From: UBA11612 sp963662375
GTDB lineage: Bacteria; Pseudomonadota; Alphaproteobacteria; Rhodospirillales; Rhodospirillaceae
Direction of reading: 5' to 3'
Length of the DNA stretch: 64,000 bases
Assembly (NCBI GenBank): GCA_963662375.2
Contig: CAXXRP010000015.1
Span: 248,001 to 312,000 of the forward strand
Under the pieces are notes generated by a model. It did not search any database and was not told the origin of the DNA. It worked only from the letters and a program-made list of their open reading frames with translations. Position 1 is the first letter of the stretch. Every line of letters begins with the position of its first letter. The translations under genes were made by a program, and so were the position numbers. Positions 8,206 to 17,830 of the stretch are shown piece by piece.

Positions 8206-10098
8206 ATGACTTACGCGTTAGATAAAGGTTCCGCCGCTCAAGAAGCTTCACCGCCCCCACCCCCCAATCCAAGTACCAACCGAGACTTAAACGCCCTTGA
8301 GGTGGTGCCGTCGATTCGCATCGACCGGTCGAGGGACGCGCTGCTGACGGACTTCGGCAAGGCGACGCTGGAAGACCGCTATCTGCTGCCCGGCGAATCC
8401 TACCAGGACATGCTCGCCCGCGTGGCCAAGGCCTACAGCGACGACATCGACCATGCCCAGCGCATATACGATTACATGTCGCGGCTGTGGTTCATGCCGG
8501 CGACGCCGGTGTTGTCAAACGGCGGCGCCGACCGGGGCTTGCCGATCTCGTGTTTCCTCAATGCGGTGGAAGACAATCTCGACGGGATCGTCGGTGCGTG
8601 GACGGAAAATGTGTGGCTCGCGTCCAACGGCGGCGGCATCGGCACTTACTGGGGTAATGTGCGCTCGATCGGCGAGAAGGTGCGCAATTGCGGGCACACG
8701 TCAGGCATTATTCCCTTTGTCCGCGTCATGGACAGTTTGACGCTGGCTATTTCGCAAGGCTCACTGCGGCGCGGCTCAGCGGCGGTGTACCTGGACGTTC
8801 ACCACCCTGAGATCGAGGAGTTTCTCGAGATCCGCAAGGCATCCGGGGATTTCAACCGCAAGAGCCTCAATCTGCATCACGGCCTCAACATCACCGATGA
8901 GTTCATGGAAGCGGTGCGCGACGACATGCCGTTCGACTTGCGCAGCCCGAAGAGCAAAGAGGTGATGAAGACGGTCAATGCCCGCGAGCTGTGGCAGAAA
9001 ATTTTGGAGACGCGCCTAAACACCGGCGAGCCGTATTTGATTTTCGGCGACACCGTGAATCGTCAGATGGCTAAGCACCAGCGCGACCTGGGCATGAAAG
9101 TGACCACGTCCAATCTGTGCAGCGAAATCATGCTGCATACGGGTATTGATCACCGCGGCGAGGACCGCACCGCGGTGTGCTGCCTGTCGTCTTTGAATGT
9201 CGAAACCTGGGACGAGTGGAACGGCGACGAGCAATTCATTGCCGACATCATGCGCTTTCTCGACAATGTGCTGCAGGACTTCATCGACCGCGCGCCATCG
9301 TCCATGGACCGGGCTAAGTATTCCGCTATGCGCGAACGCTCGGTGGGGCTGGGAGTGATGGGGTTCCACTCCTTCCTTCAATTCAAGGGCGTTCCGTTTG
9401 AAAGCGCTATGGCCAAAGCCTGGAACGTGCGTATGTTCAAGCACATTCGCCGCATGGCCGACGCGGCTTCGGTGACGCTGGCCGAAGAGCGCGGCGCTTG
9501 TCCGGATGCCGCGGAGACCGGCGTCATGGCGCGCTTCAGTCATAAAATGGCCATCGCGCCGACGGCGTCTATCTCCATCATTTGCGGCGGCACCAGCCCT
9601 TGCGTCGAGCCGGTGCCGGCCAATGTCTATACCCACAAAACCCTGTCCGGATCGTTCTCGGTGAGAAATCCACACCTCTCCGTACTCTTGAAGGAGAAAG
9701 GTCTGGAAAATCCGGCCACATGGAACTCGATCCTGGAGCACGAAGGTTCGGTGCAGCACCTGAATGGTCTCTCGGACGACGAAAAGGCCGTGTTCCGCAC
9801 TGCGTTTGAAATCGATCAGCGCTGGATAGTGGAACTCGCCGCCGACCGCGCCCAGTTTATTTGCCAAGGCCAGTCTATCAACCTGTTCGTAGCCTCGGAC
9901 GCGGACAAGTGGGACTTGATGATGCTGCATTGGAAGGCTTGGGAGTCGGGTGTGAAGAGCCTGTATTACCTGCGTTCCAAATCGGTGCAGCGCACCGCTT
10001 TTGCCGGTGGCGTGGAGGCGGACAATACCCGCGCCTGGCCTGAACGGTCCTTAGACGAAAGCCGCACCGATTACGAAGAATGCCTTGCCTGCCAATAG
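8206..10098 (+). CDS. nrdA: Class I ribonucleoside-diphosphate reductase, alpha subunit, without ATP cone
   Basis: A 630-residue catalytic subunit that reduces ribonucleotides to deoxyribonucleotides for DNA synthesis. Active-site cysteines are visible in PISCFL, NLCSEI and CCLSSLN; the dithiol tail is short (EECLACQ). Residues 1-30 are Pro-rich and there is no N-terminal ATP-cone, which makes it about 130 residues shorter than E. coli NrdA, so the usual dATP on/off switch on this subunit is missing. nrdB follows after 39 bases and the two form one operon. The ATG has a purine-rich site (GGGGAGAGG) upstream. Confidence 0.95.
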   Translation: MTYALDKGSAAQEASPPPPPNPSTNRDLNALEVVPSIRIDRSRDALLTDFGKATLEDRYLLPGESYQDMLARVAKAYSDDIDHAQRIYDYMSRLWFMPATPVLSNGGADRGLPISCFLNAVEDNLDGIVGAWTENVWLASNGGGIGTYWGNVRSIGEKVRNCGHTSGIIPFVRVMDSLTLAISQGSLRRGSAAVYLDVHHPEIEEFLEIRKASGDFNRKSLNLHHGLNITDEFMEAVRDDMPFDLRSPKSKEVMKTVNARELWQKILETRLNTGEPYLIFGDTVNRQMAKHQRDLGMKVTTSNLCSEIMLHTGIDHRGEDRTAVCCLSSLNVETWDEWNGDEQFIADIMRFLDNVLQDFIDRAPSSMDRAKYSAMRERSVGLGVMGFHSFLQFKGVPFESAMAKAWNVRMFKHIRRMADAASVTLAEERGACPDAAETGVMARFSHKMAIAPTASISIICGGTSPCVEPVPANVYTHKTLSGSFSVRNPHLSVLLKEKGLENPATWNSILEHEGSVQHLNGLSDDEKAVFRTAFEIDQRWIVELAADRAQFICQGQSINLFVASDADKWDLMMLHWKAWESGVKSLYYLRSKSVQRTAFAGGVEADNTRAWPERSLDESRTDYEECLACQ

Positions 10099-10137
10099 GC
10101 GCGCGCCCGTAAAGACCCGCTGTCAGGACTGACTGCC

Positions 10138-11184
10138 ATGAACGTAATTTCGCCTACGCCGCTTCCCGGACTCATGACTCCTAGCATCGGCTACAAGCCG
10201 TTCCGCTATCCGTGGGCGCACGACTATTGGAAGCGCCAGCAGCAAATTCACTGGATGCCGGAAGAAGTGCCGCTGGGTGAGGACTGCAAGGATTGGGCGA
10301 ATCACTTGTCCGACGCCGAGCGCAGTTTGCTCAGCCAAATCTTTCGCTTCTTTACCCAGTCCGACGTGGAAGTGAACGACAATTACATGGAGCGCTATGC
10401 CCGCGTCTTCAAGCCAGTCGAGATCAAGATGATGCTGGCGTCGTTCTCGAATATGGAAACCATCCATATCGCGGCCTATGCGTTATTGCTTGAAACCATC
10501 GGCATGCCCGAGTCCGAGTTCCAGGCGTTCACGCAGTACAAGGAGATGGCCGACAAGCATAGCTACATGCAGGAATTCGGGGTCGAAACACCGGCGGACA
10601 TTGCGCGCACCCTTGCCATGTTCGGCGCGTTTACCGAAGGCCTGCAGTTGTTCGCAAGCTTTGCTATGCTGCTGAACTTTCCGCGCCAGAACCGGATGAA
10701 GGGCATGGGCCAGATCGTTTCCTGGTCGGTGCGCGACGAAAGCCTGCACTGCGAAGGCATCATCAAACTGTTTCATGCGTTTACCGAGGAAACCGGCTGC
10801 CTGACCCAATCGGTGAAGGACGACATCGTCGATTGCTGCAAGACCGTCGTGAGCCTTGAGGACAAATTCATCAATCTAGCGTTCAGCACGGGAGCGGTGA
10901 ACGGCATGACGCCCGAGGATATCCAGGCTTACATCCGCTATGTGGCTGACTGGCGCCTCTCGCAGTTGGGGCTGACCGCCATTTACGGTGTGAAGAAACA
11001 CCCATTGCCGTGGCTGGCGCAGATCCTGAACGGTGTGGAGCACGCCAACTTCTTCGAGGCCCGGGCCACGGAATACTCCAAGGCGGCGACGCGCGGGCAA
11101 TGGCACGGCCCTGAGGGGGTATGGGCCCACTTCGATAACATGGTCAAAACCAGGCAGGCGACAGACGCTGCCGGACAAGCCTAA
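10138..11184 (+). CDS. nrdB: Class I ribonucleoside-diphosphate reductase, beta subunit
   Basis: A 348-residue di-iron radical subunit. The ligand region METIHIAAY carries Glu and His ligands followed by a Tyr at the position of the radical Tyr122 of E. coli; a second set is in TEGLQLF and VRDESLHCEG. It would generate and store the tyrosyl radical used by NrdA. No N-terminal ATP-cone is present here either, so neither subunit carries the standard activity-site domain. It is the second gene of the nrdAB operon and is followed by an intrinsic terminator at 11203-11239. Confidence 0.95.
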   Translation: MNVISPTPLPGLMTPSIGYKPFRYPWAHDYWKRQQQIHWMPEEVPLGEDCKDWANHLSDAERSLLSQIFRFFTQSDVEVNDNYMERYARVFKPVEIKMMLASFSNMETIHIAAYALLLETIGMPESEFQAFTQYKEMADKHSYMQEFGVETPADIARTLAMFGAFTEGLQLFASFAMLLNFPRQNRMKGMGQIVSWSVRDESLHCEGIIKLFHAFTEETGCLTQSVKDDIVDCCKTVVSLEDKFINLAFSTGAVNGMTPEDIQAYIRYVADWRLSQLGLTAIYGVKKHPLPWLAQILNGVEHANFFEARATEYSKAATRGQWHGPEGVWAHFDNMVKTRQATDAAGQA

Positions 11185-11202
11185 GGCATGACGTGAGCAA
11201 GA

Positions 11203-11239
11203 GGGGCCGCGGCAAATAGGCCGCAGCCCCGCTGTTTTT
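11203..11239 (+). terminator. Intrinsic terminator after nrdB
   Basis: GGGGC-C-GCGGC pairs with GCCGC-A-GCCCC across a short AAATAG loop and is followed closely by a T5 run at 11235-11239. It lies 19 bases after the nrdB stop. Confidence 0.75.
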
Positions 11240-11315
11240 CAGATGGGTTCAGATCGGGGTGCGCCTAAGGACCCCGCTGTGCCACACTTCGGCATTCCAG
11301 CCTTGTGAGGCCGTC

Positions 11316-12348
11316 ATGGTTGTCCTGCGCGCCATATACATTTTACCGATCACGTTCGCCGCCGCTGCGGGATTTGCAGGGTGCGGCGAAGACGCTTCGA
11401 AGGGATCTGGTGAGATGGCGGTCATGCCGGTTCGTCCGCTGATCATCGCCCATCGCGGCGCCAGCAGTTATCTGCCCGAACATACTCTTGAGGCGTACGC
11501 CCTAGCGATCGAACAGGGCGCCGATTTCATCGAACCGGATCTGGTGATCACCAAAGATGGCGTGCTCATTGTCCGCCACGAAAACGAATTGTCCGATACC
11601 ACCGACGTTGCCGAGAAATTTCCGGACAGAAAAACAATCAAAATTTTCGGCGAACGCCAGGTGGAAGGGTGGTTCAGCGAAGACTTCACACTCGATGAGA
11701 TCAAACTCTTGCGTGCCAAGGAGCGGGTGCCGTAAATTTGAAATTCCCACCTTTGGCGAAGTGTTGGCATTGCGCGCGCGCGTTTTGGAGGAAACGGGAC
11801 GGGACATCGGCCTTTATCCTGAGACCAAGCACCCGTCATATTTCGAGCAGCTGGATATGTCGTTGGACGAGCCCTTGGTGACGGCGCTTAACGAAGCCGG
11901 TTTGAACCGCGCGGATGCACCGGTATTCATCCAGTCCTTCGAAGTTGCCAATCTCATGAAGCTCAACACCATGACCGAGGTCCCGCTGATGCAACTTGTG
12001 GGCGGCAGCGCCGATGGTGAAATTGAGGCCATGGGCTTAGACGGTGTCGCCAGTTACGCCGACGGCATCGGCCCGGCAAAGGGGCTGATTGTTCCTGTGG
12101 ACACGGAGGGCCATGCCGGTGCGCCTACCGATCTTGTGGCACGCGCCCACGCGGCGGGCCTTAAGGTCCACCCTTATACCTTCCGACCAGAAGTAGAATT
12201 CCTGCCGGCTCACTACGGCGGCGATCCGGCGACGGAACTATGCACATTTGCTAAACTGGGGATCGATGGGTTGTTCACCGACGCGCCAGATATAGCGTTG
12301 AAAGCCTTTTCGGAATCCTGTCCAATGGCGGCGAGGTCAACGCATTGA
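11316..12348 (+). pseudogene. glpQ: Glycerophosphodiester phosphodiesterase, broken by deletion and frameshift
   Basis: Two overlapping frames encode the halves of a periplasmic GlpQ, which cleaves glycerophosphodiesters to glycerol-3-phosphate. The first frame gives a lipoprotein-like signal (Cys near residue 23) and the catalytic IIAHRGASSYLPEHTLEAY start, and reads to LRAKERVP before a stop at 11733-11735. The next frame resumes with RKFEIPTFGEVL and continues through LYPETKHPSYF to the end. GlpQ proteins normally have about 15-20 residues between these blocks, so bases are missing around 11735 and the frame is lost. Either a true pseudogene or an assembly error. Confidence 0.75.
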
Positions 12349-12381
12349 TAGAGAGGCCTTTGTAAAAGTTCGGCCCACGCC

Positions 12382-12795
12382 ATGAATATTGCTCTTGAAA
12401 CTGTTTGTTATGTAATCAACCGCGCCCGCGAGTTGACGGCTGATTTGAATACGCTGGATACCGGTGAGTCCGGCAAGCACGCGGCGGACGACGTGGTGCG
12501 CGAGGATTTACCCGAAGACGACGAGGACGCGCCCGCTTACCAGGAATCGCCCGAGTATGACGACCTGCGGGAATATATCGATAATCTGAACGAGGACGAG
12601 CAGTCCGAATTGGTGGCCATCGCCTGGATTGGGCGCGGCACATATACCTCGGCAGATTGGGACGAGGCGGTGCAATTGGCCGCAGATGAACACACCTCGC
12701 ATACCGCTACTTACTTACTGGGCCAGCCGCTGCTTGCCGACGAATTAGAAGAAGGCCTCAATGAATTGGGGCTGCCCTGCGAGGACGTTGACTAA
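12382..12795 (+). CDS. DUF3775 domain protein
   Basis: A 137-residue acidic protein matching the DUF3775 family found mostly in alphaproteobacteria. The conserved block is ELVAIAWIGRG...WDEAVQLA...TATYLLGQPLLADELEEGL in the second half; the middle (about residues 35-60) is very rich in Asp and Glu. It has no signal peptide or membrane segment, so it is probably cytosolic. Function is unknown. It starts 33 bases after the glpQ remnant and is convergent with bioD, 12 bases away. Confidence 0.75.
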   Translation: MNIALETVCYVINRARELTADLNTLDTGESGKHAADDVVREDLPEDDEDAPAYQESPEYDDLREYIDNLNEDEQSELVAIAWIGRGTYTSADWDEAVQLAADEHTSHTATYLLGQPLLADELEEGLNELGLPCEDVD

Positions 12796-12807
12796 AGTCT
12801 GTCGCCG

Positions 12808-13491
12808 TCAGGCGTTATTCGCATCGAGAATACGCGCGAGCTTGGAGAACGCCGGACTATGTGTCGCCGCCGCGCGCGGCAGGGTCAAGCACGGCGAGCT
12901 TTCTGCAAAGCGGCTGATAGAATCCACGGTCTCATCAAGTGGCACGGCGCTGCCCTCCGACTCGCTCACGACGATTGCAACAACATGAAGGTCGCGACGG
13001 CGGGCGGAGTCAAAAGCCGTTAACGCGTGGCTGATGGCGCCGAGATAACTACCGACCACCAGGATCAAGGGAAGGCCTAGAGCTTCCATCCAATCCAGTA
13101 CGGCGCGCGCGCTTGTTAGCGGCGTCATAACCCCGCCTACGCCTTCAATGAAAAGCGTGCCATCGCCGGATATGGCGTCGTGCGAGAACGTCACAACCGC
13201 ATCGAAATCGAGCGTCCTACTCTCGCGCCGTGCCGCCATGTCCGGTGCCAGAGGCGCGGCAAAGCGCCAGGGCGTAATGTTTCCAACATTCTCCAAGGTC
13301 ACGTCCTGATCCTGCGCAGCCAGCAAAAGTCCAGAGTCGCTTTCGGCTAAGTTGTCCGGATCGAAACCGCTGAGCACCGGCTTAATGGCGCGGACCGCCT
13401 TTTTTTGATTGACGTAGTGACGTAGCAATCCGGCGGTGACAAAAGTTTTGCCGATCCCGGTGCCCGAGGCGGTCACAAATAACGCATTCAT
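12808..13491 (-). CDS. bioD: Dethiobiotin synthetase
   Basis: A 227-residue ATP-dependent carboxylase that closes the ureido ring of 7,8-diaminopelargonate to give dethiobiotin. The P-loop region FVTASGTGIGKTFVTAGLLR is at the N-terminus, followed by AIKPVLSG and the IEGVGGVMTPL block that contacts substrate. The length is normal. Its ATG overlaps the bioF stop by four bases (ATGA), so it is translated with bioF from the same transcript. Confidence 0.93.
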   Translation of the reverse strand: MNALFVTASGTGIGKTFVTAGLLRHYVNQKKAVRAIKPVLSGFDPDNLAESDSGLLLAAQDQDVTLENVGNITPWRFAAPLAPDMAARRESRTLDFDAVVTFSHDAISGDGTLFIEGVGGVMTPLTSARAVLDWMEALGLPLILVVGSYLGAISHALTAFDSARRRDLHVVAIVVSESEGSAVPLDETVDSISRFAESSPCLTLPRAAATHSPAFSKLARILDANNA

Positions 13492-14648
13492 GGTTTGGCC
13501 GCGATTATGCCACCGCGGACAATGTCCGCCAGTTTCTCGATTTCGCCATCGGGATGGGCGGCGGTAAAGGTGATGCGTAGCCGCGCTGTGCCTCGCGGTA
13601 CCGTGGGCGGGCGGATGGCGATGACCAAATATCCTTGACTTTCCAGCATATGGGACGCCGCCAGCGCTTTATCGGCATCGCCGATCACCACCGGCACAAT
13701 GGGACTGGCGGCTTCAGGCAAGCCCGCCCGTTTTGTAAAAGCTTTTGCCTTTTGCAGCGGCAGCGCGGCGTAGTCGGGTTCGTTCTCGATAATGTCCAAG
13801 GCGGCAAGAGCCGCGGCGACGCTGGCCGGCGGCAGGCCGGTGGAATAAATCAGGGTGCGCGCGCGCGTTTTGATGAGATCAATCACCTGTTCGGATGCAC
13901 ATATATATCCGCCGTAACCGCCGATCGCCTTGGACAACGTGCCCATTTGTAGGGGCACGTCGACCTTCTTTTCGAAAGCGTAGGTCGAACCGCGCCCGTC
14001 GCCAACGACGCCGATGCCGTGGGCGTCGTCTGACAACAGCCAGGCATCGAACCGGTTTGCCAATTCGCTCAACTCCGGAAGAAGCGCAAGATCACCGTCC
14101 ATGGAAAACACGCCATCGGTGGCGATCAAGGCGTGTTTGTGCTCTGCGCGATGCGCATCGAGAAGCGTTTGCAAATGATCCACATCGTTGTGGCGAAAGG
14201 TGAGGGATGTGGCGCCCGCCACCTGCGCGCCGGTCCAGATGCAAGCGTGCGCGAGTTCATCGATAAGAATGAGATCGTTCTTTCCCACGAATGTAGGAAC
14301 GATTCCCGTATTCGCGAGATATCCCGACCCGAATACGCAGGCCGCTTCGGCGCCCTTGAGTTTGGCCAGACGCGCTTCCAGCCGGGAAAACAAAGGGTGG
14401 TTGCCGGTCACAAGTCGCGAAGCTCCAGCGCCGACACCGAATTCTTTGATCGCGGCAATGGCCGCTTCCTTCACCAGAGGATGCTGCGTGAGGTTCAAAT
14501 AGTCGTTACACGAGAACGACAACAGTTTCTTTCCGCCGCGCGCCATCCAAATGCCGTCCTCACGCGCCGTATCGATCAGCACGCGGCGCAGGTGTTTGGC
14601 GTCCAGCGCGGCCAGCTTTTCCGCGGCAAATGTCTCAAGGCTTTGCAT
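13488..14648 (-). CDS. bioF: 8-amino-7-oxononanoate synthase
   Basis: A 386-residue PLP enzyme that condenses pimeloyl-ACP (or -CoA) with alanine in the first committed ring-building step of biotin synthesis. The motif CNDYLNL near residue 50 and the glycine-rich GAGASRLVTGNH follow the family pattern; the PLP lysine lies in GTLSKAIGGYGG and the DDAHGIG motif binds the cofactor. It is the first gene of the leftward bioF-bioD operon, divergent from bioB across a 121-base spacer. Confidence 0.95.
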   Translation of the reverse strand: MQSLETFAAEKLAALDAKHLRRVLIDTAREDGIWMARGGKKLLSFSCNDYLNLTQHPLVKEAAIAAIKEFGVGAGASRLVTGNHPLFSRLEARLAKLKGAEAACVFGSGYLANTGIVPTFVGKNDLILIDELAHACIWTGAQVAGATSLTFRHNDVDHLQTLLDAHRAEHKHALIATDGVFSMDGDLALLPELSELANRFDAWLLSDDAHGIGVVGDGRGSTYAFEKKVDVPLQMGTLSKAIGGYGGYICASEQVIDLIKTRARTLIYSTGLPPASVAAALAALDIIENEPDYAALPLQKAKAFTKRAGLPEAASPIVPVVIGDADKALAASHMLESQGYLVIAIRPPTVPRGTARLRITFTAAHPDGEIEKLADIVRGGIIAAKP

Positions 14649-14769
14649 GGGTTCACTGCCTTTCGGGGGCTTCCTACTTGACGGTGGGAGGCTGTAGCAT
14701 TACCTCCACGGTCAGATTACTGGTAGTGCGGGGCGGGATCGCCCTGGCTATAAGAAAAGGCGCGATCGC
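14649..14769. promoter_or_regulatory. Divergent bioF/bioB promoter region
   Basis: This spacer must drive both biotin operons. A possible rightward promoter is TTGACG (14678-14683) with a 17-base spacer to TACCTC (14701-14706), which is a weak -10. TATAAG occurs near 14751. I looked for the BioR operator TTATMKATAA and did not find it. Confidence 0.4.
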
Positions 14770-15765
14770 ATGTCTACCGCCGTTGAGGCCCTTGCCCGCC
14801 CTAAGGTACCCGAAATGGGGGCCGTGCGACACGACTGGACGCGGGAAGACGTGCGCAATTTGTTCGCCCTGCCGTTCCCCGAACTGATGTTTCGGGCACA
14901 GACCGTGCATCGTATGAGCTTCGATCCGAGCGAAGTGCAAATCTCGACGCTGCTGTCCATTAAAACCGGGGGATGCCCCGAAGACTGCGCCTACTGTCCG
15001 CAAAGCTCTCACTATGAGGCGGGCGTGCAGGCGTCCAAGCTTATGGACGTCGATGCGGTTCTGGCCGAGGCACGTGCCGCCAAGGACTCCGGGGCCAGCC
15101 GGTTTTGCATGGGCGCGGCGTGGCGTTCGCCCAAGGACAAGGATCTGGAGTCGGTGTGCGCCATGGTCGAGGGCGTGAAGGCCATGGGACTGGAAACCTG
15201 CGTTACCTTGGGAATGCTTAATGGTCCGCAGGCCACACGTCTGAAAGACGCGGGGCTGGACTACTACAACCACAATTTGGATACGTCGCCCGAGTACTAC
15301 GGCAACATCATCACCACACGCACCTATGAAGACCGGCTTAATACACTGGCTAATGTGCGTGACGCCGGCATCAATGTGTGCTCGGGAGGGATTATAGGCA
15401 TGGGTGAGGACGCCGACGATCGCATCGGCATGATTACGGCTCTGGCGACTTTACCGCAGCACCCTGAAAGCGTGCCCATCAATATGCTAGTGCAGGTGGA
15501 AGGCACGCCCTTGGCCACCGGCGAGACCCTGGATGAATTGGATTTCGTGCGCACCATCGCCGCGGCCCGCATCACCATGCCGCGCTCGATGGTGCGGTTG
15601 TCGGCGGGCCGTGAGGATATGAGCGACCAAACTCAGGCGTTGTGTTTTCTGGCCGGTGCGAATTCCATTTTCTACGGCGCGACATTGTTGACTACACCGA
15701 ACCCTGACCAGGACCACGATATGGCGCTTCTGGGCCGGCTCGGCATGACGCCCATGCAGGTATAG
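14770..15765 (+). CDS. bioB: Biotin synthase (radical SAM)
   Basis: A 331-residue radical-SAM enzyme that inserts sulfur into dethiobiotin to make biotin. The SAM-cluster motif CPEDCAYC gives Cys69, Cys73 and Cys76; further family segments are YYNHNLDTSPEYY and CSGGIIGMGE. The length is normal. It heads the rightward bioB-bioA pair and sits opposite bioF. The ATG at 14770 is preceded by an A-rich AAGAAAAGG ribosome-binding stretch. Confidence 0.96.
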   Translation: MSTAVEALARPKVPEMGAVRHDWTREDVRNLFALPFPELMFRAQTVHRMSFDPSEVQISTLLSIKTGGCPEDCAYCPQSSHYEAGVQASKLMDVDAVLAEARAAKDSGASRFCMGAAWRSPKDKDLESVCAMVEGVKAMGLETCVTLGMLNGPQATRLKDAGLDYYNHNLDTSPEYYGNIITTRTYEDRLNTLANVRDAGINVCSGGIIGMGEDADDRIGMITALATLPQHPESVPINMLVQVEGTPLATGETLDELDFVRTIAAARITMPRSMVRLSAGREDMSDQTQALCFLAGANSIFYGATLLTTPNPDQDHDMALLGRLGMTPMQV

Positions 15766-15771
15766 CGCACG

Positions 15772-17040
15772 TTGAGCCCACCGCTGCCCGACTGGTTTAC
15801 GGCCGGCCTTCCGCATATCTGGCTGCCTTATACGCAGATGAAAACATCGGCGCCGCCCTTGGCTGTGGCGCGTACGCACGGCACCCGCATCGTGCTGGCG
15901 GACGGTCGCGAGTTGGTGGACGGCATCGCTTCGTGGTGGACCGCCTGCCACGGTTACAATCACCCGCACATTCAGGCGGTCCTGCAGCAGCAGCTGGAAA
16001 CGATGCCGCATGTCATGTTCGGCGGGGCCGTGCATGAACCGGCCTTGCGACTGGCGCGGCGGCTGCTCGCGCTGCTGCCCGGCGATCTCGAGCGAGTGTT
16101 CTTCAGCGATTCCGGATCGGTGTCCATTGAAGTGGCTCTGAAAATGGCCACTCAGTATTGGCTGAACCAGGGCGTGCGTACACGCACCAAGTTTCTCGCC
16201 TTCAACGGCGGCTATCACGGCGACACCATCGCTGCCATGGCGGTATGTGACCCGGTGGAAGGCATGCACAACCTTTACAGCGGCCTACTGCCGGAAAACT
16301 ACATCGTTGATCTGCCGCGGGACGCGGAGAAGGCCGCCGCATTCGAGGAAACTCTGGAACGGCACGCGGATGAACTAGCGGGTATCATTGTCGAGCCGCT
16401 GGTCCAGGGCGCGGGCGGTATGCGGTTTCATGACGCAGATGTGCTGCATCGATTGCGCGCGGCGGCGGATAAATACGGTCTGCTTCTAATTTTCGATGAA
16501 ATCTTCACCGGCTTCGGACGCGCCGGATCCATGTTCGCTTGCGCGCAAGCCGGTGTCGTCCCCGACATCATTACATTGTCCAAGGCGCTGACCGGCGGCA
16601 CGATGGGTTTGGCGGCAACCATCGCGCGGAAAAAAGTGTTCGAGGCCTTCTGGGCGGACGATGCCAAGGCCGCGTTCATGCATGGTCCGAGCTATATGGC
16701 CAATGTCCTTGCCTGCGCGGCGGCCAACGCGTCGCTTGATTTGTTCGAGCGCGAACCGCGCCTTGAGCAAATTGCCGCTATCTCCAATGCGTTGGAGAAC
16801 GGACTGGAGCCGTGCTGGGCGTTGCCGGGCGTCGTAGACGTTCGCACCATGGGCGCCATCGGTGTGGTGGAGTTGGAGAACATCGACAATCTCGGGGCAT
16901 TGAAGCAACGCTTTGTCGATGCGGGCGTATGGATCCGTCCCTTCGGGCGCATTGTTTATTTAACGCCTGCGTTCACCATCGACGATGCAGACTTGGCGAA
17001 GCTGACAGGGGTCGTCGTGGATGTGCTCAGCGCGGCGTAA
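15772..17040 (+). CDS. bioA: Adenosylmethionine-8-amino-7-oxononanoate aminotransferase
   Basis: A 422-residue PLP aminotransferase (class III) that uses SAM to aminate the bioF product. The start is TTG at 15772, six bases after the bioB stop; no ATG fits before the conserved IWLPYTQM block at about residue 17. Motifs seen are DGIASWWTACHGYNHP, FNGGYHGDT, IFDEIFTGFGR and the PLP lysine in ITLSKALTGG. The 3' end overlaps the oppositely oriented bioC by 14 bases, so transcription of the two converges. Confidence 0.94.
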   Translation: MSPPLPDWFTAGLPHIWLPYTQMKTSAPPLAVARTHGTRIVLADGRELVDGIASWWTACHGYNHPHIQAVLQQQLETMPHVMFGGAVHEPALRLARRLLALLPGDLERVFFSDSGSVSIEVALKMATQYWLNQGVRTRTKFLAFNGGYHGDTIAAMAVCDPVEGMHNLYSGLLPENYIVDLPRDAEKAAAFEETLERHADELAGIIVEPLVQGAGGMRFHDADVLHRLRAAADKYGLLLIFDEIFTGFGRAGSMFACAQAGVVPDIITLSKALTGGTMGLAATIARKKVFEAFWADDAKAAFMHGPSYMANVLACAAANASLDLFEREPRLEQIAAISNALENGLEPCWALPGVVDVRTMGAIGVVELENIDNLGALKQRFVDAGVWIRPFGRIVYLTPAFTIDDADLAKLTGVVVDVLSAA

Positions 17041-17809
17041 ACGTGCCGTAGGCCACGTGATAGGTCACCTTTGTTTCCGGACTTGAATCGAAGGCCCGAA
17101 GAACATGGCGGAGTGTGCCGGGAGTCGCTGGGCGGTGCCCCCTGGCCGGGATATGCGCGCCGATCTGCCTGAGCTTTTGGAGAAAGGCGTGCCCGTTTGC
17201 GTAGGGCTGGAGGATGTGCTCATCGTCCACATGCGCCGCGCCGTTTTCGGGTATCGCGCGGTGAATATCGGCTACCGGGAGGCAGTCCAATACCGCCGGC
17301 GTCTCGCCGAGGTCTGTATAGGCGCGCCGCCATTCAGAGAAGCTGTCCTCCGCAAGGGTTGCAAACACCAGATGTCCGCCTGGCCGCAAGAGCGCCGCGA
17401 GTTTCGCAAGTGAGGCTGGAAGGCTTTCAAACCACTGGAAGGCGAGACTGGAGCAGATGAGATCAAAGTGCTCGCGTGGCGCGAAGCAGGGCGCTTCACC
17501 ATCCATGACCACGAACGAGGTATCGTGGGGCGTTTCAATTCCGGCGCGGCAGCGCATTGTCATGGCTGGCGAGATATCCGTGACGGTCCACGACGCGTGG
17601 TCAATGACATCACGTATGCCGCGGGTGAGAAAGCCCGTGCCGCAGCCGATTTCCAAAACACGCGGGGCGACGGGTAATCGGAGATTTCCAATGCACGCCG
17701 TCAACTTCCGGGCGACGTTCAGTTGAACGTCGGCGCCGGCGTCATAGGTGGCTGCCGCGGCATTGAAGGCGGCAGTGATATTGGTCTTGCGGGCGGCGAT
17801 ACGGTTCAC
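17027..17809 (-). CDS. bioC: Malonyl-ACP O-methyltransferase
   Basis: A 260-residue SAM-dependent methyltransferase with motif I VLEIGCGTGFLTRG at about residue 50 and ICSSLAFQWF as the later Rossmann-type segment. BioC methylates malonyl-ACP to disguise it as a fatty-acid primer, which starts pimelate synthesis. Assignment as BioC rather than a general methyltransferase rests on the bio cluster and on the family-like IAARKTNITAAFNAAAATYD start. It is convergent with bioA. A bioH or other pimeloyl esterase gene is not seen in the window. Confidence 0.88.
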   Translation of the reverse strand: MNRIAARKTNITAAFNAAAATYDAGADVQLNVARKLTACIGNLRLPVAPRVLEIGCGTGFLTRGIRDVIDHASWTVTDISPAMTMRCRAGIETPHDTSFVVMDGEAPCFAPREHFDLICSSLAFQWFESLPASLAKLAALLRPGGHLVFATLAEDSFSEWRRAYTDLGETPAVLDCLPVADIHRAIPENGAAHVDDEHILQPYANGHAFLQKLRQIGAHIPARGHRPATPGTLRHVLRAFDSSPETKVTYHVAYGTFTPR

Positions 17810-17830
17810 GATTTACTCCAGAGAGTCTTG

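Noticed and set aside
14649..14769. BioR operator in the bio promoter region
   Set aside because: No match to TTATMKATAA on either strand.
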